Positions 20,191 to 30,340 of a stretch of 64,000 bases of DNA are shown here, piece by piece. Position numbers and translations under genes: made by a program. The first letter of the stretch is position 1. The number at the start of each line of letters is the position of its first letter. The DNA is taken from assembly GCA_016219175.1 (NCBI GenBank), contig JACRCD010000065.1, positions 16,706-80,705 on the forward strand, read 5' to 3'. This DNA comes from Deltaproteobacteria bacterium (GTDB lineage: Bacteria > Desulfobacterota > Desulfobulbia > Desulfobulbales > SURF-16). Below the pieces are notes generated by a model. The model was not told the origin of the DNA. It saw nothing but the letters and a program-made list of their open reading frames with translations, and searched no databases.

Positions 20191-21828
20191 TTATTCCCTG
20201 AATTTCTGGGCAATGGGATAGCGGCGGCCGAAGCCGAAGGCCTTGGAGGTGACTTTCAACCCCATGGCGGCCTGGTGCCGCTTATATTCATTGCGCTTGA
20301 TGCGGCGGACGATATCCTCCACCATGTCTCGAGCATACCCCCGGGCGACGATGTCTTGAATGGTGGCATGTTCCTCCAGGTAGGCCCGCAGGATGGGATC
20401 GAGCATTTCGTAAGGAGGCAGGTCATCCTGGTCTTTCTGGTCCGGGGCCAGCTCGGCGCTGGGGGCTCTCGTGATGGTCCGCCAGGGAATGATTTCCTTT
20501 TCCCGGTTGATAAAACGGGCCAGGGCATACACCATCTGCTTGGGGACATCGGCAAGCAGCGACAGGGCGCCGGCCATATCGCCGTACAGGGTGCAGTAGC
20601 CCACCGCCATTTCCGATTTGTTGCCGGTGGAGAGCAGCAGGGCGCCGAACTTGTTGGCCAGGGCCATGAGCAGGGTGCCGCGGATGCGGGCCTGGATGTT
20701 CTGCTCGGTCACATCCTCGGCAAGACCGCTAAAAAGGGGGGACAGGGTGTGAAGGCAGGAGGTGAAGATGCCCGTGATGGGGACGGTTTCAAGCCGGATG
20801 CCCAGGTTTCCGGCCAGCGTTGCCGCGTCTTCAATGCTTTCCCTGGAGGTGTATGGCGAAGGCAGGGCGATGCCCATGACGTTTTCAGGGCCCAGGGCCT
20901 GGCAGGCGATGGCGCAGGTCAGGGCCGAATCGATGCCGCCGCTCAGTCCCAGCAGAACCCTGGAAAAACCGCATTTTCTGATGTAATCCCGGCAGCCCAT
21001 GGCCAGGGCCTGATGGATGAGGCCTGTTTCATCCTCAAGTTCAGTGGTTCCGGCCGGGCAGAGATTTTCCGTGTCAACAACCAGCATGTCCTCGACAAAT
21101 GAGCCGGCCTGATGGCAGAGCTGCCCGTTTTTGCCAAGCACCAGGCTCGCGCCGTCAAAAAGCACCGAATCCTGGCCGCCGACCTGATTGACATAGACAA
21201 GTGGTACGGCATATTTGCGGCAGAGCTGGGAAAAAACTGTCCGCCGCAGCTGTTGTTTGCCCTGGGTAAAAGGGGAGGCGGCAATATTGATGAGCAGATC
21301 GAGCCCGGCAAGGTTCAGGTCAGCCACCGGATTGGCCTGATAAAGGGGGTGGGGAAAACTGTCCTCATCGTTGAAGATATCTTCGCAGATGGTGATCCCC
21401 AGGCGCAATCCCTTATAAAAGAAGGGCTCACTGGCCAGACCAGGTTCAAAATAACGGGATTCGTCAAAAACATCATAGGTGGGCAGGAGACGTTTATGGG
21501 CGCGAAACAGGATCCGGCCATCCTCAAAGAGCAGGGCGCTGTTGTGCAGGGGTTTGCCGGTGTCGCCGCTATGCCGGGTGATCGCCCCGCAAAGCACGGT
21601 GATGCCTTTCGTCTCGGCGACAAGGGCGGCAATGGCGCTCTCCTGTTGGGACAGGAAGGCTTCGTGTTCCAGGTAATCCTGGGGCGGGTAGCCGCTGACG
21701 GCCAGCTCCGGAAAAACGGCCAGCCCGCATCCGGCGGTTCTGGCCGTTTCGATGCCGGCGGTAATCCGCCGGATATTGCCGGTAAAATCGCCGATTACAG
21801 GATTTATTTGCACCAGGGCAAGTTTCAT
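20191..21828 (-). CDS. nadE: glutamine-dependent NAD+ synthetase
   Basis: 545 residues in two domains. The N-terminal carbon-nitrogen hydrolase domain (1-260; '[17 protein letters not shown]', '[12 protein letters not shown]') releases ammonia from glutamine. The C-terminal synthetase has the P-loop '[21 protein letters not shown]', '[19 protein letters not shown]' and '[20 protein letters not shown]'. It amidates deamido-NAD+ with ATP. The cytochrome gene begins 1 base after the stop, so the two form one transcript. Confidence 0.96.
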   Translation of the reverse strand: MKLALVQINPVIGDFTGNIRRITAGIETARTAGCGLAVFPELAVSGYPPQDYLEHEAFLSQQESAIAALVAETKGITVLCGAITRHSGDTGKPLHNSALLFEDGRILFRAHKRLLPTYDVFDESRYFEPGLASEPFFYKGLRLGITICEDIFNDEDSFPHPLYQANPVADLNLAGLDLLINIAASPFTQGKQQLRRTVFSQLCRKYAVPLVYVNQVGGQDSVLFDGASLVLGKNGQLCHQAGSFVEDMLVVDTENLCPAGTTELEDETGLIHQALAMGCRDYIRKCGFSRVLLGLSGGIDSALTCAIACQALGPENVMGIALPSPYTSRESIEDAATLAGNLGIRLETVPITGIFTSCLHTLSPLFSGLAEDVTEQNIQARIRGTLLMALANKFGALLLSTGNKSEMAVGYCTLYGDMAGALSLLADVPKQMVYALARFINREKEIIPWRTITRAPSAELAPDQKDQDDLPPYEMLDPILRAYLEEHATIQDIVARGYARDMVEDIVRRIKRNEYKRHQAAMGLKVTSKAFGFGRRYPIAQKFRE

Positions 21829-21930
21829 GGATGATGGTTATTGGTTGATAGAGTTCTTAATTCATTACTCATGAGCCATGAGCCACAAGCCATGAGCTTT
21901 CCACGCAGGCCTTCTTTATAGCATAATCAG

Positions 21931-21954
21931 GATGCGCATGCCGCATCAATTTTT
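21931..21954 (+). terminator. short hairpin with T tract upstream of the PhoH gene
   Basis: GATGCG-CATGC-CGCATC followed by AATTTTT. It stands about 100 bases before the PhoH-like gene, in the divergent region with nadE. The region also has a tandem ATGAGCCATGAGCCA-type run at 21869-21896. Function uncertain. Confidence 0.3.
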
Positions 21955-22051
21955 GGGCAAGTTTTGCTTGCAGGATCAGGGGGTTTCGTACTACTTTGTT
22001 CACATATTAGAAAATACCTTCAATCACCGAGCCACCACGAGGCCCCCATTA

Positions 22052-23371
22052 ATGAGAAAATATTTCGTCCTGGATACCAACGTTCTGCTGCATAACGCGG
22101 ACTCCATCACCTCATTTTCCGACAACTATGTTGTTCTGCCCATGTCGGTCATAGAGGAACTGGACAAGTTCAAATCCCGCAGCGATGAACTGGGCCGCAA
22201 CGCCCGCAAGGTTATCAGGGATCTGGACCATCTCCGCTGCCGCGGCAGGCTGGCGGATGGCGTGGAAATGGAAAACGGCGGCATATTGAAGATTTTTACC
22301 GAGGGCGAGGATATTATCTGTCCGGGGCTCAACATGAAGGTGCCGGATAACCGCATCCTGGCCGTGGCCCATACCCTGTTCAAAAAAGGGGAAAAGGTCA
22401 TTTTCGTCTCCAAGGACATCAACGCCCGGTTGAAAGCGGATGCCCTGGGCATAGACGTCATGGATTTCGAAAAACAGAAGGTCAATTTCGACGAACTGTA
22501 TAGCGGTTACCGGGAAATACAGGTGCCGGGGGCACTGATCGATACCTTGTATGAAAAGCGTGAGGTGGAGACGGAGGGGTTGAATCTGCTTCCCAATGAA
22601 TTTGTGCTGCTGCAGGACGAGGCGGATGCCAAACATACCGCCCTGACCCGGGCTGTGAATGACAAAAAACTGATCAGGATGAATCCCCAGTACGATTCCG
22701 CCTGGCATATCCGCTCCCGCAGCAAGGAGCAGCGAATGTGTCTGGAACTTTTGCTCGATCCGGGTGTCGAAATTGTAACGCTGGTCGGACAGGCCGGCAC
22801 CGGCAAGACCCTGCTTGCCCTTGCCGCGGCGCTGGAAGAGGTGCTCATCAACAAACGCTATGAAAAAATTCTTGTCTCCCGGCCGATTATTCCCCTGGGC
22901 AAGGATCTTGGCTACATGCCCGGGGACAAGGACGAAAAACTGGCCCATTGGATGCAGCCGATTTTTGACAACCTCAATTTCCTCATGGGTACCGGGCTGC
23001 CTACAAAAAATCGGCATGAAGATGAGTCGCTGCGCCACAAAACGGAAAAACTGCTGCGGGATCATGTGGTGGAAATGGAGGCGTTGACCTATATACGGGG
23101 ACGTTCCATTTCCGGACAGTTTGTCATTGTCGATGAGGCGCAGAACCTTACCCCCCATGAGGTGAAGACCATTATCAGCCGGGCGGGCGAGGGAACCAAA
23201 ATGGTGCTGACCGGCGATCCCTATCAGATTGACAACCCGTACCTCGATTCCAGCAGTAACGGCTTGACCTATACGGTGGAGCGGCTTAAGGAACTGGCGA
23301 TTCACGGCCATATTACCCTGAGGAAAAGCGAACGGAGTCAGCTGGCCGGCGTGGCGGCGGATTATCTGTAG
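22052..23371 (+). CDS. PIN domain-PhoH family ATPase
   Basis: 439 residues from the ATG at 22052. The open frame starts earlier, but the protein begins naturally at MRKYFVLDTNVLLHNADSI. The N-terminal PIN ribonuclease domain (1-140) has acidic residues in 'LDTNVLLH' and 'PDNRILAVA'. The C-terminal PhoH-type ATPase has Walker A 'LVGQAGTGKTLLALAAALEE', Walker B 'QFVIVDEAQNLTPHE' and 'GTKMVLTGDPYQID'. This PhoH2/YlaK architecture has been linked in other bacteria to RNA unwinding and cleavage. It is a stand-alone gene before the heme cluster. Confidence 0.9.
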   Translation: MRKYFVLDTNVLLHNADSITSFSDNYVVLPMSVIEELDKFKSRSDELGRNARKVIRDLDHLRCRGRLADGVEMENGGILKIFTEGEDIICPGLNMKVPDNRILAVAHTLFKKGEKVIFVSKDINARLKADALGIDVMDFEKQKVNFDELYSGYREIQVPGALIDTLYEKREVETEGLNLLPNEFVLLQDEADAKHTALTRAVNDKKLIRMNPQYDSAWHIRSRSKEQRMCLELLLDPGVEIVTLVGQAGTGKTLLALAAALEEVLINKRYEKILVSRPIIPLGKDLGYMPGDKDEKLAHWMQPIFDNLNFLMGTGLPTKNRHEDESLRHKTEKLLRDHVVEMEALTYIRGRSISGQFVIVDEAQNLTPHEVKTIISRAGEGTKMVLTGDPYQIDNPYLDSSSNGLTYTVERLKELAIHGHITLRKSERSQLAGVAADYL

Positions 23372-23434
23372 GGTTCCCTGTAAAAAGGTTGACAGGCTGA
23401 AGCAGTTAGACAACATGAAAAGGACCGGAACAAT

Positions 23435-24505
23435 ATGGAATTCATACCGAAATGGATAGCCTGGGAGATTACCAGACGCTGCAATCTTAAATGTGTGCAC
23501 TGCCGTTCCTCATCGACGCTTGAGGTCATGGGCCATCCGGATTTTTCCCTTGATGAGGCCAAAAGGGTGCTGGATGACATCAGTTCATATGGCAACCCGG
23601 TCATGGTTCTTTCCGGCGGGGAGCCCCTGCTGCGCCCGGATGTTTTTGATATTGCCGCCTACGGGACCGGCAAGGGCTTGCGCATGTGTCTTGCCACCAA
23701 CGGCACCCTGGTCACGGAAGAGACCTGCGCCAAGATCAAGGAAGCCGGCCTCAAGATGGTGTCGCTTAGTCTGGATGGCTCCTCCGCCAAGGTTCATGAT
23801 AATTTCCGCAATCAGGAGGGGGCCTTTGCCGGCACCTTAAACGCCGCGGCCCTGTTCAAGAAACACGACATTCCCTTTCTGATCAACTCCTCCTTTACCA
23901 AGAGAAACCAGGAGGACATCCCCCGGATTTACCGGCTGGCCAAGGAACTTGGCGCCACGGCCTGGTACATGTTCATGATCGTCCCCACCGGACGGGGCGA
24001 GGAGATCATGCAGGAGTTGATTTCCAGGGAGGATTATGAGAAAATGCTCGAATGGCATTATGATATGGAAAAGGAGGAGGATGATATCCTGGTCCGTCCC
24101 ACCTGCGCGCCCAGCTATTACCGTATCGTGCTGCAGAAAAAAAAGGAAACCGGAGACGATTTCCAGCGCCGCAGCCTGAAGTTTTCCACCGGCGGTTCCA
24201 AAGGATGCCTGGCCGGGCAGCTCATCTGTCTGATTGATGTGGACGGCAACGTGCTGCCCTGCAGCTATTTTCCGATGAGCGCCGGCAATATACGGGAGAA
24301 ATCCTTCAAGGACATCTGGGAGAACTCCAAGCTTTTCCACGACATGCGTGATTTCAAGGCCTACAAGGGCCGTTGCGGCTCCTGTGAATACGTCAGCGTC
24401 TGCGGCGGCTGCCGGGCCCGGGCCTACGCCATTCATGGCGATTACATGGGTGAAGAGCCTTTCTGCTCGCATGTCCCGGCGAAATTGCTGAAGGCTGAAG
24501 GCTGA
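23435..24505 (+). CDS. ahbD: radical SAM/SPASM protein, probable heme b synthase AhbD
   Basis: 356 residues. The N-terminal 4Fe-4S SAM motif is 'CNLKCVHC' (C16, C20, C23), followed by '[13 protein letters not shown]'. The C-terminal SPASM region has '[21 protein letters not shown]' and '[19 protein letters not shown]' for auxiliary clusters. Sequence style and position beside hemE and hemH fit AhbD, which decarboxylates the two propionates of Fe-coproporphyrin III to make heme b without oxygen. AhbD belongs to the siroheme branch in other anaerobes. Here it sits with a ferrochelatase, suggesting a different input. The main alternative is another SPASM heme-related enzyme (AhbC-like). Confidence 0.72.
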   Translation: MEFIPKWIAWEITRRCNLKCVHCRSSSTLEVMGHPDFSLDEAKRVLDDISSYGNPVMVLSGGEPLLRPDVFDIAAYGTGKGLRMCLATNGTLVTEETCAKIKEAGLKMVSLSLDGSSAKVHDNFRNQEGAFAGTLNAAALFKKHDIPFLINSSFTKRNQEDIPRIYRLAKELGATAWYMFMIVPTGRGEEIMQELISREDYEKMLEWHYDMEKEEDDILVRPTCAPSYYRIVLQKKKETGDDFQRRSLKFSTGGSKGCLAGQLICLIDVDGNVLPCSYFPMSAGNIREKSFKDIWENSKLFHDMRDFKAYKGRCGSCEYVSVCGGCRARAYAIHGDYMGEEPFCSHVPAKLLKAEG

Positions 24506-24513
24506 GGCAGGAA

Positions 24514-24555
24514 TAAGGCGGCGGATAGCGAAAACAACCTTGCCGCCCATTCACC
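24514..24555 (+). repeat. short intergenic repeat, copy 2
   Basis: Exact match over TAAGGCGGCGGATAGCGA to 10161-10178, again followed by a GCCGCC arm. It sits between ahbD and hemE. Confidence 0.45.
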
Positions 24556-24597
24556 AGATCCACCACATAACCCACCAAGGAATCTAAGGAAAAAAGA

Positions 24598-25626
24598 ATG
24601 AATACAAATTTTCTCAAGGCATGCAGAGGAGAAGCGGTCAGCCATACCCCCATCTGGATTATGCGGCAGGCCGGGCGCTATCTCCCCGATTATCACAAGG
24701 TCCGTGGCAAGGTTACCTTCCTGGAGCTGTGCAAGACTCCGGAACTGGCGGCGGAAGTGACTCTGCAGCCGGTGGATATTCTTGGCGTTGACGCGGCCAT
24801 TCTCTTTTCGGATATCCTGGTTGTCCTCGATGCCATGGGCATGCCTCTTGAGTTCAGGGAAAAACAGGGGCCGGTGCTGCCCAAGCCCATCCGCAGCCGG
24901 GCCGATGTTGATAAACTGATCGTGCCTGATCCGGTGGAGGGCCTTGGCTATGTCATGGACACCATCCGGCTGCTGCGCAAGGAACTGGCCCAGAAGGTGC
25001 CGCTCATCGGTTTTTGCGGCGCGCCCTTTACCCTGGCGACCTACATGGTGGAAGGCGGTTCCTCGAAGAGCTTTTTCCAGACCAAGAAGATGATGTACTC
25101 GGAGCCGGAACTTTACGGGGCCATGCTTGACAAGGTGACCGAATGCACCATTTCCTATCTGCAGGCCCAGGTGGAGGCAGGCGCCCAGGCCCTGCAGGTT
25201 TTTGATTCCTGGGCCGGGGCCCTTGCCCCCTGCGACTTTGAGGAGTTTGCCCTGCCCTATGTCAAGAAAATCATGGCGGCCTTGAAGCCCGCCGGCGTGC
25301 CGCTGATCTATTTCGCCAATAACGGCGCCACCCTGATGGAGTTGTCAAAAACCAGCGGCGCTGATGTCCAGGGGTTGGACTGGCGGGTCAATATCTCCGA
25401 CGCCGTCAAGGTCTTCGGCCCGGACATTGCCGTGCAGGGCAATCTTGATCCCTGCGCCCTGCTTCTGCCCGAGGATAAGCTGGAAAAGAGAATCGCCCGC
25501 ATCCTTGAGGAGGGCAAGGGGGCTAAAGGCCATATCTTTAATCTCGGCCACGGCATCCTGCCGGAGACCCCCCCGGAAAAGGCCAAGTTCGTGGTTGATA
25601 CGGTGCATCGTCTGTCAGCCAGGTAA
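24598..25626 (+). CDS. hemE: uroporphyrinogen decarboxylase
   Basis: 342 residues. The enzyme converts uroporphyrinogen III to coproporphyrinogen III. The signature 'PIWIMRQAGRYLPDYHKVRG' opens the protein; 'LGVDAAILFSDILVVLDAMG', 'GFCGAPFTLATYMVEGG' and 'VQGNLDPCALL' follow. A ribosome site AAGGAA precedes the ATG. It shares the cluster with ahbD upstream and an HD protein and hemH downstream, so it feeds the heme supply needed by the cytochromes of this region. Confidence 0.97.
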   Translation: MNTNFLKACRGEAVSHTPIWIMRQAGRYLPDYHKVRGKVTFLELCKTPELAAEVTLQPVDILGVDAAILFSDILVVLDAMGMPLEFREKQGPVLPKPIRSRADVDKLIVPDPVEGLGYVMDTIRLLRKELAQKVPLIGFCGAPFTLATYMVEGGSSKSFFQTKKMMYSEPELYGAMLDKVTECTISYLQAQVEAGAQALQVFDSWAGALAPCDFEEFALPYVKKIMAALKPAGVPLIYFANNGATLMELSKTSGADVQGLDWRVNISDAVKVFGPDIAVQGNLDPCALLLPEDKLEKRIARILEEGKGAKGHIFNLGHGILPETPPEKAKFVVDTVHRLSAR

Positions 25627-25632
25627 GGCCGG

Positions 25633-26208
25633 GTGGCTAGTGGCGTGAAGATACCGACGGTGGAAGTCTGCCTGCAACATATGGCGGACTTCGGGATGCT
25701 GGAAAATATCAAGGCCCATTCCAGGGTAGTGGCCAGGGTGGCTGAATTGCTCACCGCAAGCATTGCGCGGGAAGGCGAGCCATTGAATATGGAGCTGGTC
25801 ATCGGCGCCGCTCTTTTACATGATATCGCTAAAACCCAGTGCCTTGAGAGCCGCTGTGACCACGCCCGGGTCGGGAGTGAAATCTGCCGGGATCTCGGCT
25901 ATGCCGAGATCGCTGCCATTGTGGCGGAGCATGTGCTGCTGACGGGTAACGGCTGCGGCCGCATCACGGAAAAGGAGATTGTCTATTACGCCGACAAACG
26001 TGTCAATCATGACCGGATTGTCAGCCTCCATGACCGGCTCGACTATATCCTGGATCGGTATGGCCGCAACGATGAGGCGCGCCATGAGTCGATCCAGCGG
26101 AATTTTGACAAGTGCCTTAAAATGGAAAAGCATATTTTTGCCAACCTCGTTTTTTCCCCGGATCAGGTGGCGACACTCGTCATGTCCAGAAACGATTGGA
26201 GGGTGTGA
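25633..26208 (+). CDS. HD-domain phosphohydrolase-like protein
   Basis: 191 residues from a GTG at 25633 (another GTG at 25645 is possible). HD-fold metal ligands are visible: 'NIKAHSRVVARVAELL' (His), 'IGAALLHDIAKTQCLES' (His-Asp), and 'VAEHVLL' (His). HD proteins hydrolyse phosphate esters, often of nucleotides or tRNA ends; the substrate cannot be inferred. It starts 6 bases after hemE and ends 3 bases before hemH, so it is part of the heme operon, though a heme role is not implied by the fold. Confidence 0.75.
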   Translation: MASGVKIPTVEVCLQHMADFGMLENIKAHSRVVARVAELLTASIAREGEPLNMELVIGAALLHDIAKTQCLESRCDHARVGSEICRDLGYAEIAAIVAEHVLLTGNGCGRITEKEIVYYADKRVNHDRIVSLHDRLDYILDRYGRNDEARHESIQRNFDKCLKMEKHIFANLVFSPDQVATLVMSRNDWRV

Positions 26209-26211
26209 GTT

Positions 26212-27189
26212 TTGGCGGATCAGACGCAGTCCATCGCTGTTATCCTGCTCAATCTGGGCGGACCGGAACGGCTCCAGGATGTGGAGCCGTTTTTGTATAA
26301 TCTTTTTTCCGACCGGCAGATCATCCGGCTCGGTCCCGCCTTTCTGCAGAAACCCATCGCCTGGCTGATCGCCAGACGCCGCGCCCCGAAAAGCCGGCAG
26401 TGCTATGCCCTGATCGGCGGGGGCTCTCCCCTGAAGAGTCTGACCAGGCAGCAGGCTGCGGCCCTGGAGAAAGAGCTGGCCGATGCCGGCCCCTTTCAGG
26501 CGGAGATGGCCATGCGCTACTGGCCGCCCTTTGCCGGGGAGACCCTGGGTAAACTGGCGGACCGGAATATCTCCAGAATCATCGCCCTCACCCTCTATCC
26601 CCACTATTCCAAGGCGACCACCGGATCCTCTCTTGATGATCTGCGCAAGGCGGCCGCTTCCTTTCCGGACTTTTTTGATATTGCGGAAATCAGGGACTGG
26701 CCCGATCAGCCCGATTACGTGCAATGTCTGGCCGACACCATTCTCACCGGCCTGCGGCAATGGGAGAATGACAAGGTTGAGCTGGTCTACAGCGCCCACA
26801 GCCTGCCGGTGCGGTTTGTCCAGGAAGGCGATCCCTACCTTGATGACCTTAAGAAAACCATTGCCGCGGTGGAAAAGATCACTAACGTGACGGGAACGCT
26901 CTGTTTTCAGAGCAGAAGCGGCCCGGTTGAATGGCTTGCCCCGTCAACCCCAGACACCCTGGAAAAACTGGCTGGCCAGGGCTGCAAAAACGTGCTCATG
27001 GTGCCCATCAGCTTTGTTTCCGATCATGTGGAAACCCTGTATGAGATTGATATCCAGTACCGGGAGTTGGCGGAAGGGCTGGGTATGTCACTGAAACGGA
27101 CCTCTTCCTTAAACATCATGCCCCGGTTCATAAACGGCCTTGCCAACCTTGTAGTGGCGGCGGCGCGGCGGAAAAACTGGCTCAAATGA
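26212..27189 (+). CDS. hemH: ferrochelatase
   Basis: 325 residues starting at a TTG, with GGAGGG about 10 bases ahead. It inserts Fe2+ into a porphyrin. Family signatures are 'VILLNLGGPERLQDVEPFL', 'ALTLYPHYSKATTGSS', the catalytic-His strand 'LVYSAHSLPVRFVQEGDPY', 'CFQSRSGPVEWLAPSTPD' and 'PISFVSDHVETLYEID'. Protoporphyrin and coproporphyrin chelatases cannot be told apart here with certainty. The neighbouring ahbD makes coproporphyrin a possible substrate. The gene ends 12 bases before the convergent rodA stop. Confidence 0.95.
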   Translation: MADQTQSIAVILLNLGGPERLQDVEPFLYNLFSDRQIIRLGPAFLQKPIAWLIARRRAPKSRQCYALIGGGSPLKSLTRQQAAALEKELADAGPFQAEMAMRYWPPFAGETLGKLADRNISRIIALTLYPHYSKATTGSSLDDLRKAAASFPDFFDIAEIRDWPDQPDYVQCLADTILTGLRQWENDKVELVYSAHSLPVRFVQEGDPYLDDLKKTIAAVEKITNVTGTLCFQSRSGPVEWLAPSTPDTLEKLAGQGCKNVLMVPISFVSDHVETLYEIDIQYRELAEGLGMSLKRTSSLNIMPRFINGLANLVVAAARRKNWLK

Positions 27190-27200
27190 TGGCCGCGTTC

Positions 27201-28313
27201 CTAAGCAGGCATCTGGTAGCGCCGCATGCGGACGCTGATGAGGATGCCGATGCCGGCCATGGTGGTAAGAAGCGATGAGCCCCCATAGCTGAAAAGGGGC
27301 AGCGGCATGCCGACCACGGGCAGCATGCCGGTGACCATGGCCAGATTGATAAAGGCCTGCCAGAAGATAAGCGATACCACGCCGATACAGAGCAGGGTGC
27401 CGAATTTGTCCCGGGAAGAAACCGCACTGTTTAATCCCCAGAGGATGAGGAAAAAATAAACCGACAAAAACAGGGTTGAGCCGGCAAAACCGAACTCCTC
27501 GGCCCAGATGGAAAAGGCGAAATCCGTATGCCGTTCGGGAAGAAAATCCAGATGCCCCTGGGTGCCTTCCAGATACCCTTTGCCGAAGGTCAATCCGCTG
27601 CCCACCGCGATCTTGGACTGCATGATATGATAGCCGCTTTTTAAAGGGTCTGCTTCCGGGTTGAGAAAGGTCTCAATGCGCTGGCGCTGGTAGGGTTTGA
27701 GGATGAACTTCCAGGCAATGGGAATCAGCGAGGCGCAAACCCCCAGCAGGATGCTTAATGTCTGCCATTTGAGTTTGACAAAAAGGGTCATGGAAACAAA
27801 GATAAAGCCAAGCATGAGGGCCGTGCCCAGATCCGGCTGTTTGAGGATGAGAAGGAAGGGCAGCAGGGTCAGGGCGATGGGGATGGCGAGCTCCTGCAGG
27901 GTAAAACCCTTGCCTGTGTCCTTGCGGGCGTAATAACTTGCCAGGGTGATGACGAGCATGAGCTTGGCCGGTTCCGACGGTTGCAGGTTGAAAAAACCGA
28001 GATTGATCCAGCGCTGGGCGCCATACATTGTTTTGCCGAGGATGTCGGCATAGAGCAGCAGCAGGCAAATCCCCCCGTATAAAGGGTAATTCCAGGTCAT
28101 GAGAATGCGGTAGTCAACACTGATAATGGCCAGGACGAGCCCCATGCCCATGATGAAATAGTAGAGCTGCTTGATATAAATCGGGGTGCCAGCCGGTTTA
28201 TCCGGATAGATCGCGCTATAGAGATTCATCAAGCACATGGTGGTGATCAGCGCCAGCCAGAGCAGGATGACCCAGTCAAAATGCTGGAGAAGTCGTCGGT
28301 CAAAACGTAACAT
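27201..28313 (-). CDS. rodA: rod shape-determining protein RodA (peptidoglycan glycosyltransferase)
   Basis: 370 residues with about ten transmembrane helices. It is the SEDS-family polymerase that elongates the side wall with PBP2. Signatures are 'YGAQRWINLGFFNLQPSEPAKL', 'GFIFVSMTLFVKL', 'SKIAVGSGLTFGKGYLEGTQ', 'FLPERHTDFAFSIWAEEFGF' and 'SYGGSSLLTTMAGIGIL'. It is last in the minus-strand mreBCD-mrdA-rodA cluster, 80 bases after mrdA. Confidence 0.96.
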   Translation of the reverse strand: MLRFDRRLLQHFDWVILLWLALITTMCLMNLYSAIYPDKPAGTPIYIKQLYYFIMGMGLVLAIISVDYRILMTWNYPLYGGICLLLLYADILGKTMYGAQRWINLGFFNLQPSEPAKLMLVITLASYYARKDTGKGFTLQELAIPIALTLLPFLLILKQPDLGTALMLGFIFVSMTLFVKLKWQTLSILLGVCASLIPIAWKFILKPYQRQRIETFLNPEADPLKSGYHIMQSKIAVGSGLTFGKGYLEGTQGHLDFLPERHTDFAFSIWAEEFGFAGSTLFLSVYFFLILWGLNSAVSSRDKFGTLLCIGVVSLIFWQAFINLAMVTGMLPVVGMPLPLFSYGGSSLLTTMAGIGILISVRMRRYQMPA

Positions 28314-28393
28314 GGTATAAAAATCCTTGGGGGATAGTGACTGTTCAGGGGTTAAGGCTTACGGACATGGGCCGCTGGTCGGTCAGGGTCGGC

Positions 28394-30319
28394 TCAGTCC
28401 GATGTGTCACTCTGCGCCTCCTGGCCTTCGCTCTGCAGGATATTCTTCAGCTTATCCACCTGAGCCTCCGTTTTTTCTTTAAAATATTCTTCAAGCACCT
28501 TTCGGGCAATGGGCGCGGCCACGGAACCGCCATGGCCGCTGTGCTCCACCAGCACGGTAACGGCAATTTCCGGTTTGTCAGCCGGAGCAAAGCAGGTAAA
28601 CCAGGCGTGATCCTTGTATTTACGCGGCAGGAGTGACTCCGGCAAGCTCTTGAACTTTTCCATGCGCACCACCTGGGCGGTTCCTGTTTTGCCGCCAACG
28701 ATGACATTGGACATTCTCCCGCCGTTGTAAGCCGTGCCGTGGGGGGTGTTCACCGCATCAATCATGCCCTTCATGATCAAATTCCTATCCTGGGCGGAGC
28801 CGTATGCCGTGCCGAGAAGATCCGGCTCAATTTTTTTCAGGGTAGAACCGTCCGTGGCTTTGATCTCCTCAATGATTTGCGGCTTGTAAAGCTTGCCGCC
28901 ATTGACCATGGCTGCTGTCAAGCGGCAGATCTGCAAGGGGGTGGCAAGATTGAAACCCTGGCCGATGGCAATGGACAGGGTTTCACCATCCTGCCACTTT
29001 TCCTTTTTTTTCTGTTTTTTCCAGACAGAGGTTGGGATGAGTCCCGGTTTTTCATTTTCCAGCTCAATGCCGGTCTTCTGGTTCAGCCCGAGGCTTTCCG
29101 CGTAGGCTGCCAGCTTGTCCACCCCGACCTTCATGCCGACCTGGTAAAAATAGACATCGCAGGATTCTGACAGCGCCCTCTGCAAAGTGATTGAGCCGTG
29201 TCCGGTTTTTTTCCAGCAGCCGTAACGCCGGTTATAGATATGAAGGCCGCCGTTGCAGAAAAAAGGGGTGTCTGGGGTAATTACTTTTTCCGCCAGGCCA
29301 GCCAGGGCGGTAACGATTTTGTATGTTGAGCCCGGGGGGTACTGGCCCTGGATCGTTTTGTCCACCAGGGGGTGCATGGGGTCGTTCAGCATATCCTTCC
29401 AGAGTTTTGAGGGAATTCCGCCTATGAACTCGTCGAGTTTCAGGGGGGGTGAGCTGGCCAGCGCCAGAAGTCTGCCGGTGTTGACATCCATGGCCACTAC
29501 CGCCCCGCCGAGACCGGTAAGGGCCTCTTCCGCGGTTTTCTGCAGGTCTATGTCGATGGTCAGCTGCAGATCATTGCCCGGCAAGGGATCCTGGTGCTGG
29601 AGTATCTGCTGTTCAAAGCCGAGCACATCCACCTCAAGATACCGGTGCCCTTTTTCTCCGTGCAGCTCCCGTTCATAGACCTTTTCAATGCCCATCTTGC
29701 CGATGGGATCACCACCCTGATACTTGTCGTACTTCAGCCTTTCCAGTTCATCCTTGTTGATCTGGCCCAGATAGCCGATCAGATGCGAGGCCATGTTGCC
29801 ATACAGATAATCGCGGCTGGGGACCGGCTCAACGCGGACACCAGGCAGATCGAAGTGGTGATTTTCAATATAGACGAGGGTCTTCCAGTCAATGTCTTCC
29901 TTGATCAGGATGGGCATATAGCGCGGCTGGCCGGAGGCTTCGCGGATGCGGGTCAGCAGGGTGGTAATATCTTCCTGGAGAACATGAGAGAGACGTTTTA
30001 TCACCTCATCCGGGTTTGGAGCGTCTTCCTTGGTCCAGACCAGATTGAAATAGGGCCGGTTGGTAATGATGACCCGTCCGAAGCGATCAAGGATATTGCC
30101 GCGCGGGGCCTGGATCTGTTGAACCCGTATGCGGTTGTTTTCCGCGAGCTTGGCGTATTCATCACCTTTCTTGATCTGCAGAAACCAGAGGCGGGCAATG
30201 AGCAGGGAAATAAAAACAATGACAATCGCCGTGGCGATATCAACCCGCTTTTTGAGGATGAGGAGCTCTTCCTCGTCAATCTTGTGTATTTTTTCGACTG
30301 CTCTCCGAATTCTGGGCAT
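28394..30319 (-). CDS. mrdA: penicillin-binding protein 2 (peptidoglycan D,D-transpeptidase)
   Basis: 641 residues. A short cytoplasmic N-terminus and one membrane helix (about 28-46) are followed by the dimerisation domain ('APRGNILDRFGRVIITNRPYF') and the transpeptidase domain. Active-site motifs are 'PPGSTYKIVTAL' (SxxK), 'SESCDVYFY' (SxD in place of SxN) and 'VGGKTGTAQ' (KTG). It cross-links side-wall peptidoglycan in the periplasm with RodA. The C-terminal tail is Gln/Asp/Ser-rich. It lies 21 bases after mreD. Confidence 0.96.
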   Translation of the reverse strand: MPRIRRAVEKIHKIDEEELLILKKRVDIATAIVIVFISLLIARLWFLQIKKGDEYAKLAENNRIRVQQIQAPRGNILDRFGRVIITNRPYFNLVWTKEDAPNPDEVIKRLSHVLQEDITTLLTRIREASGQPRYMPILIKEDIDWKTLVYIENHHFDLPGVRVEPVPSRDYLYGNMASHLIGYLGQINKDELERLKYDKYQGGDPIGKMGIEKVYERELHGEKGHRYLEVDVLGFEQQILQHQDPLPGNDLQLTIDIDLQKTAEEALTGLGGAVVAMDVNTGRLLALASSPPLKLDEFIGGIPSKLWKDMLNDPMHPLVDKTIQGQYPPGSTYKIVTALAGLAEKVITPDTPFFCNGGLHIYNRRYGCWKKTGHGSITLQRALSESCDVYFYQVGMKVGVDKLAAYAESLGLNQKTGIELENEKPGLIPTSVWKKQKKKEKWQDGETLSIAIGQGFNLATPLQICRLTAAMVNGGKLYKPQIIEEIKATDGSTLKKIEPDLLGTAYGSAQDRNLIMKGMIDAVNTPHGTAYNGGRMSNVIVGGKTGTAQVVRMEKFKSLPESLLPRKYKDHAWFTCFAPADKPEIAVTVLVEHSGHGGSVAAPIARKVLEEYFKEKTEAQVDKLKNILQSEGQEAQSDTSD

Positions 30320-30340
30320 AGTATAATAAAAGAGATCGGC

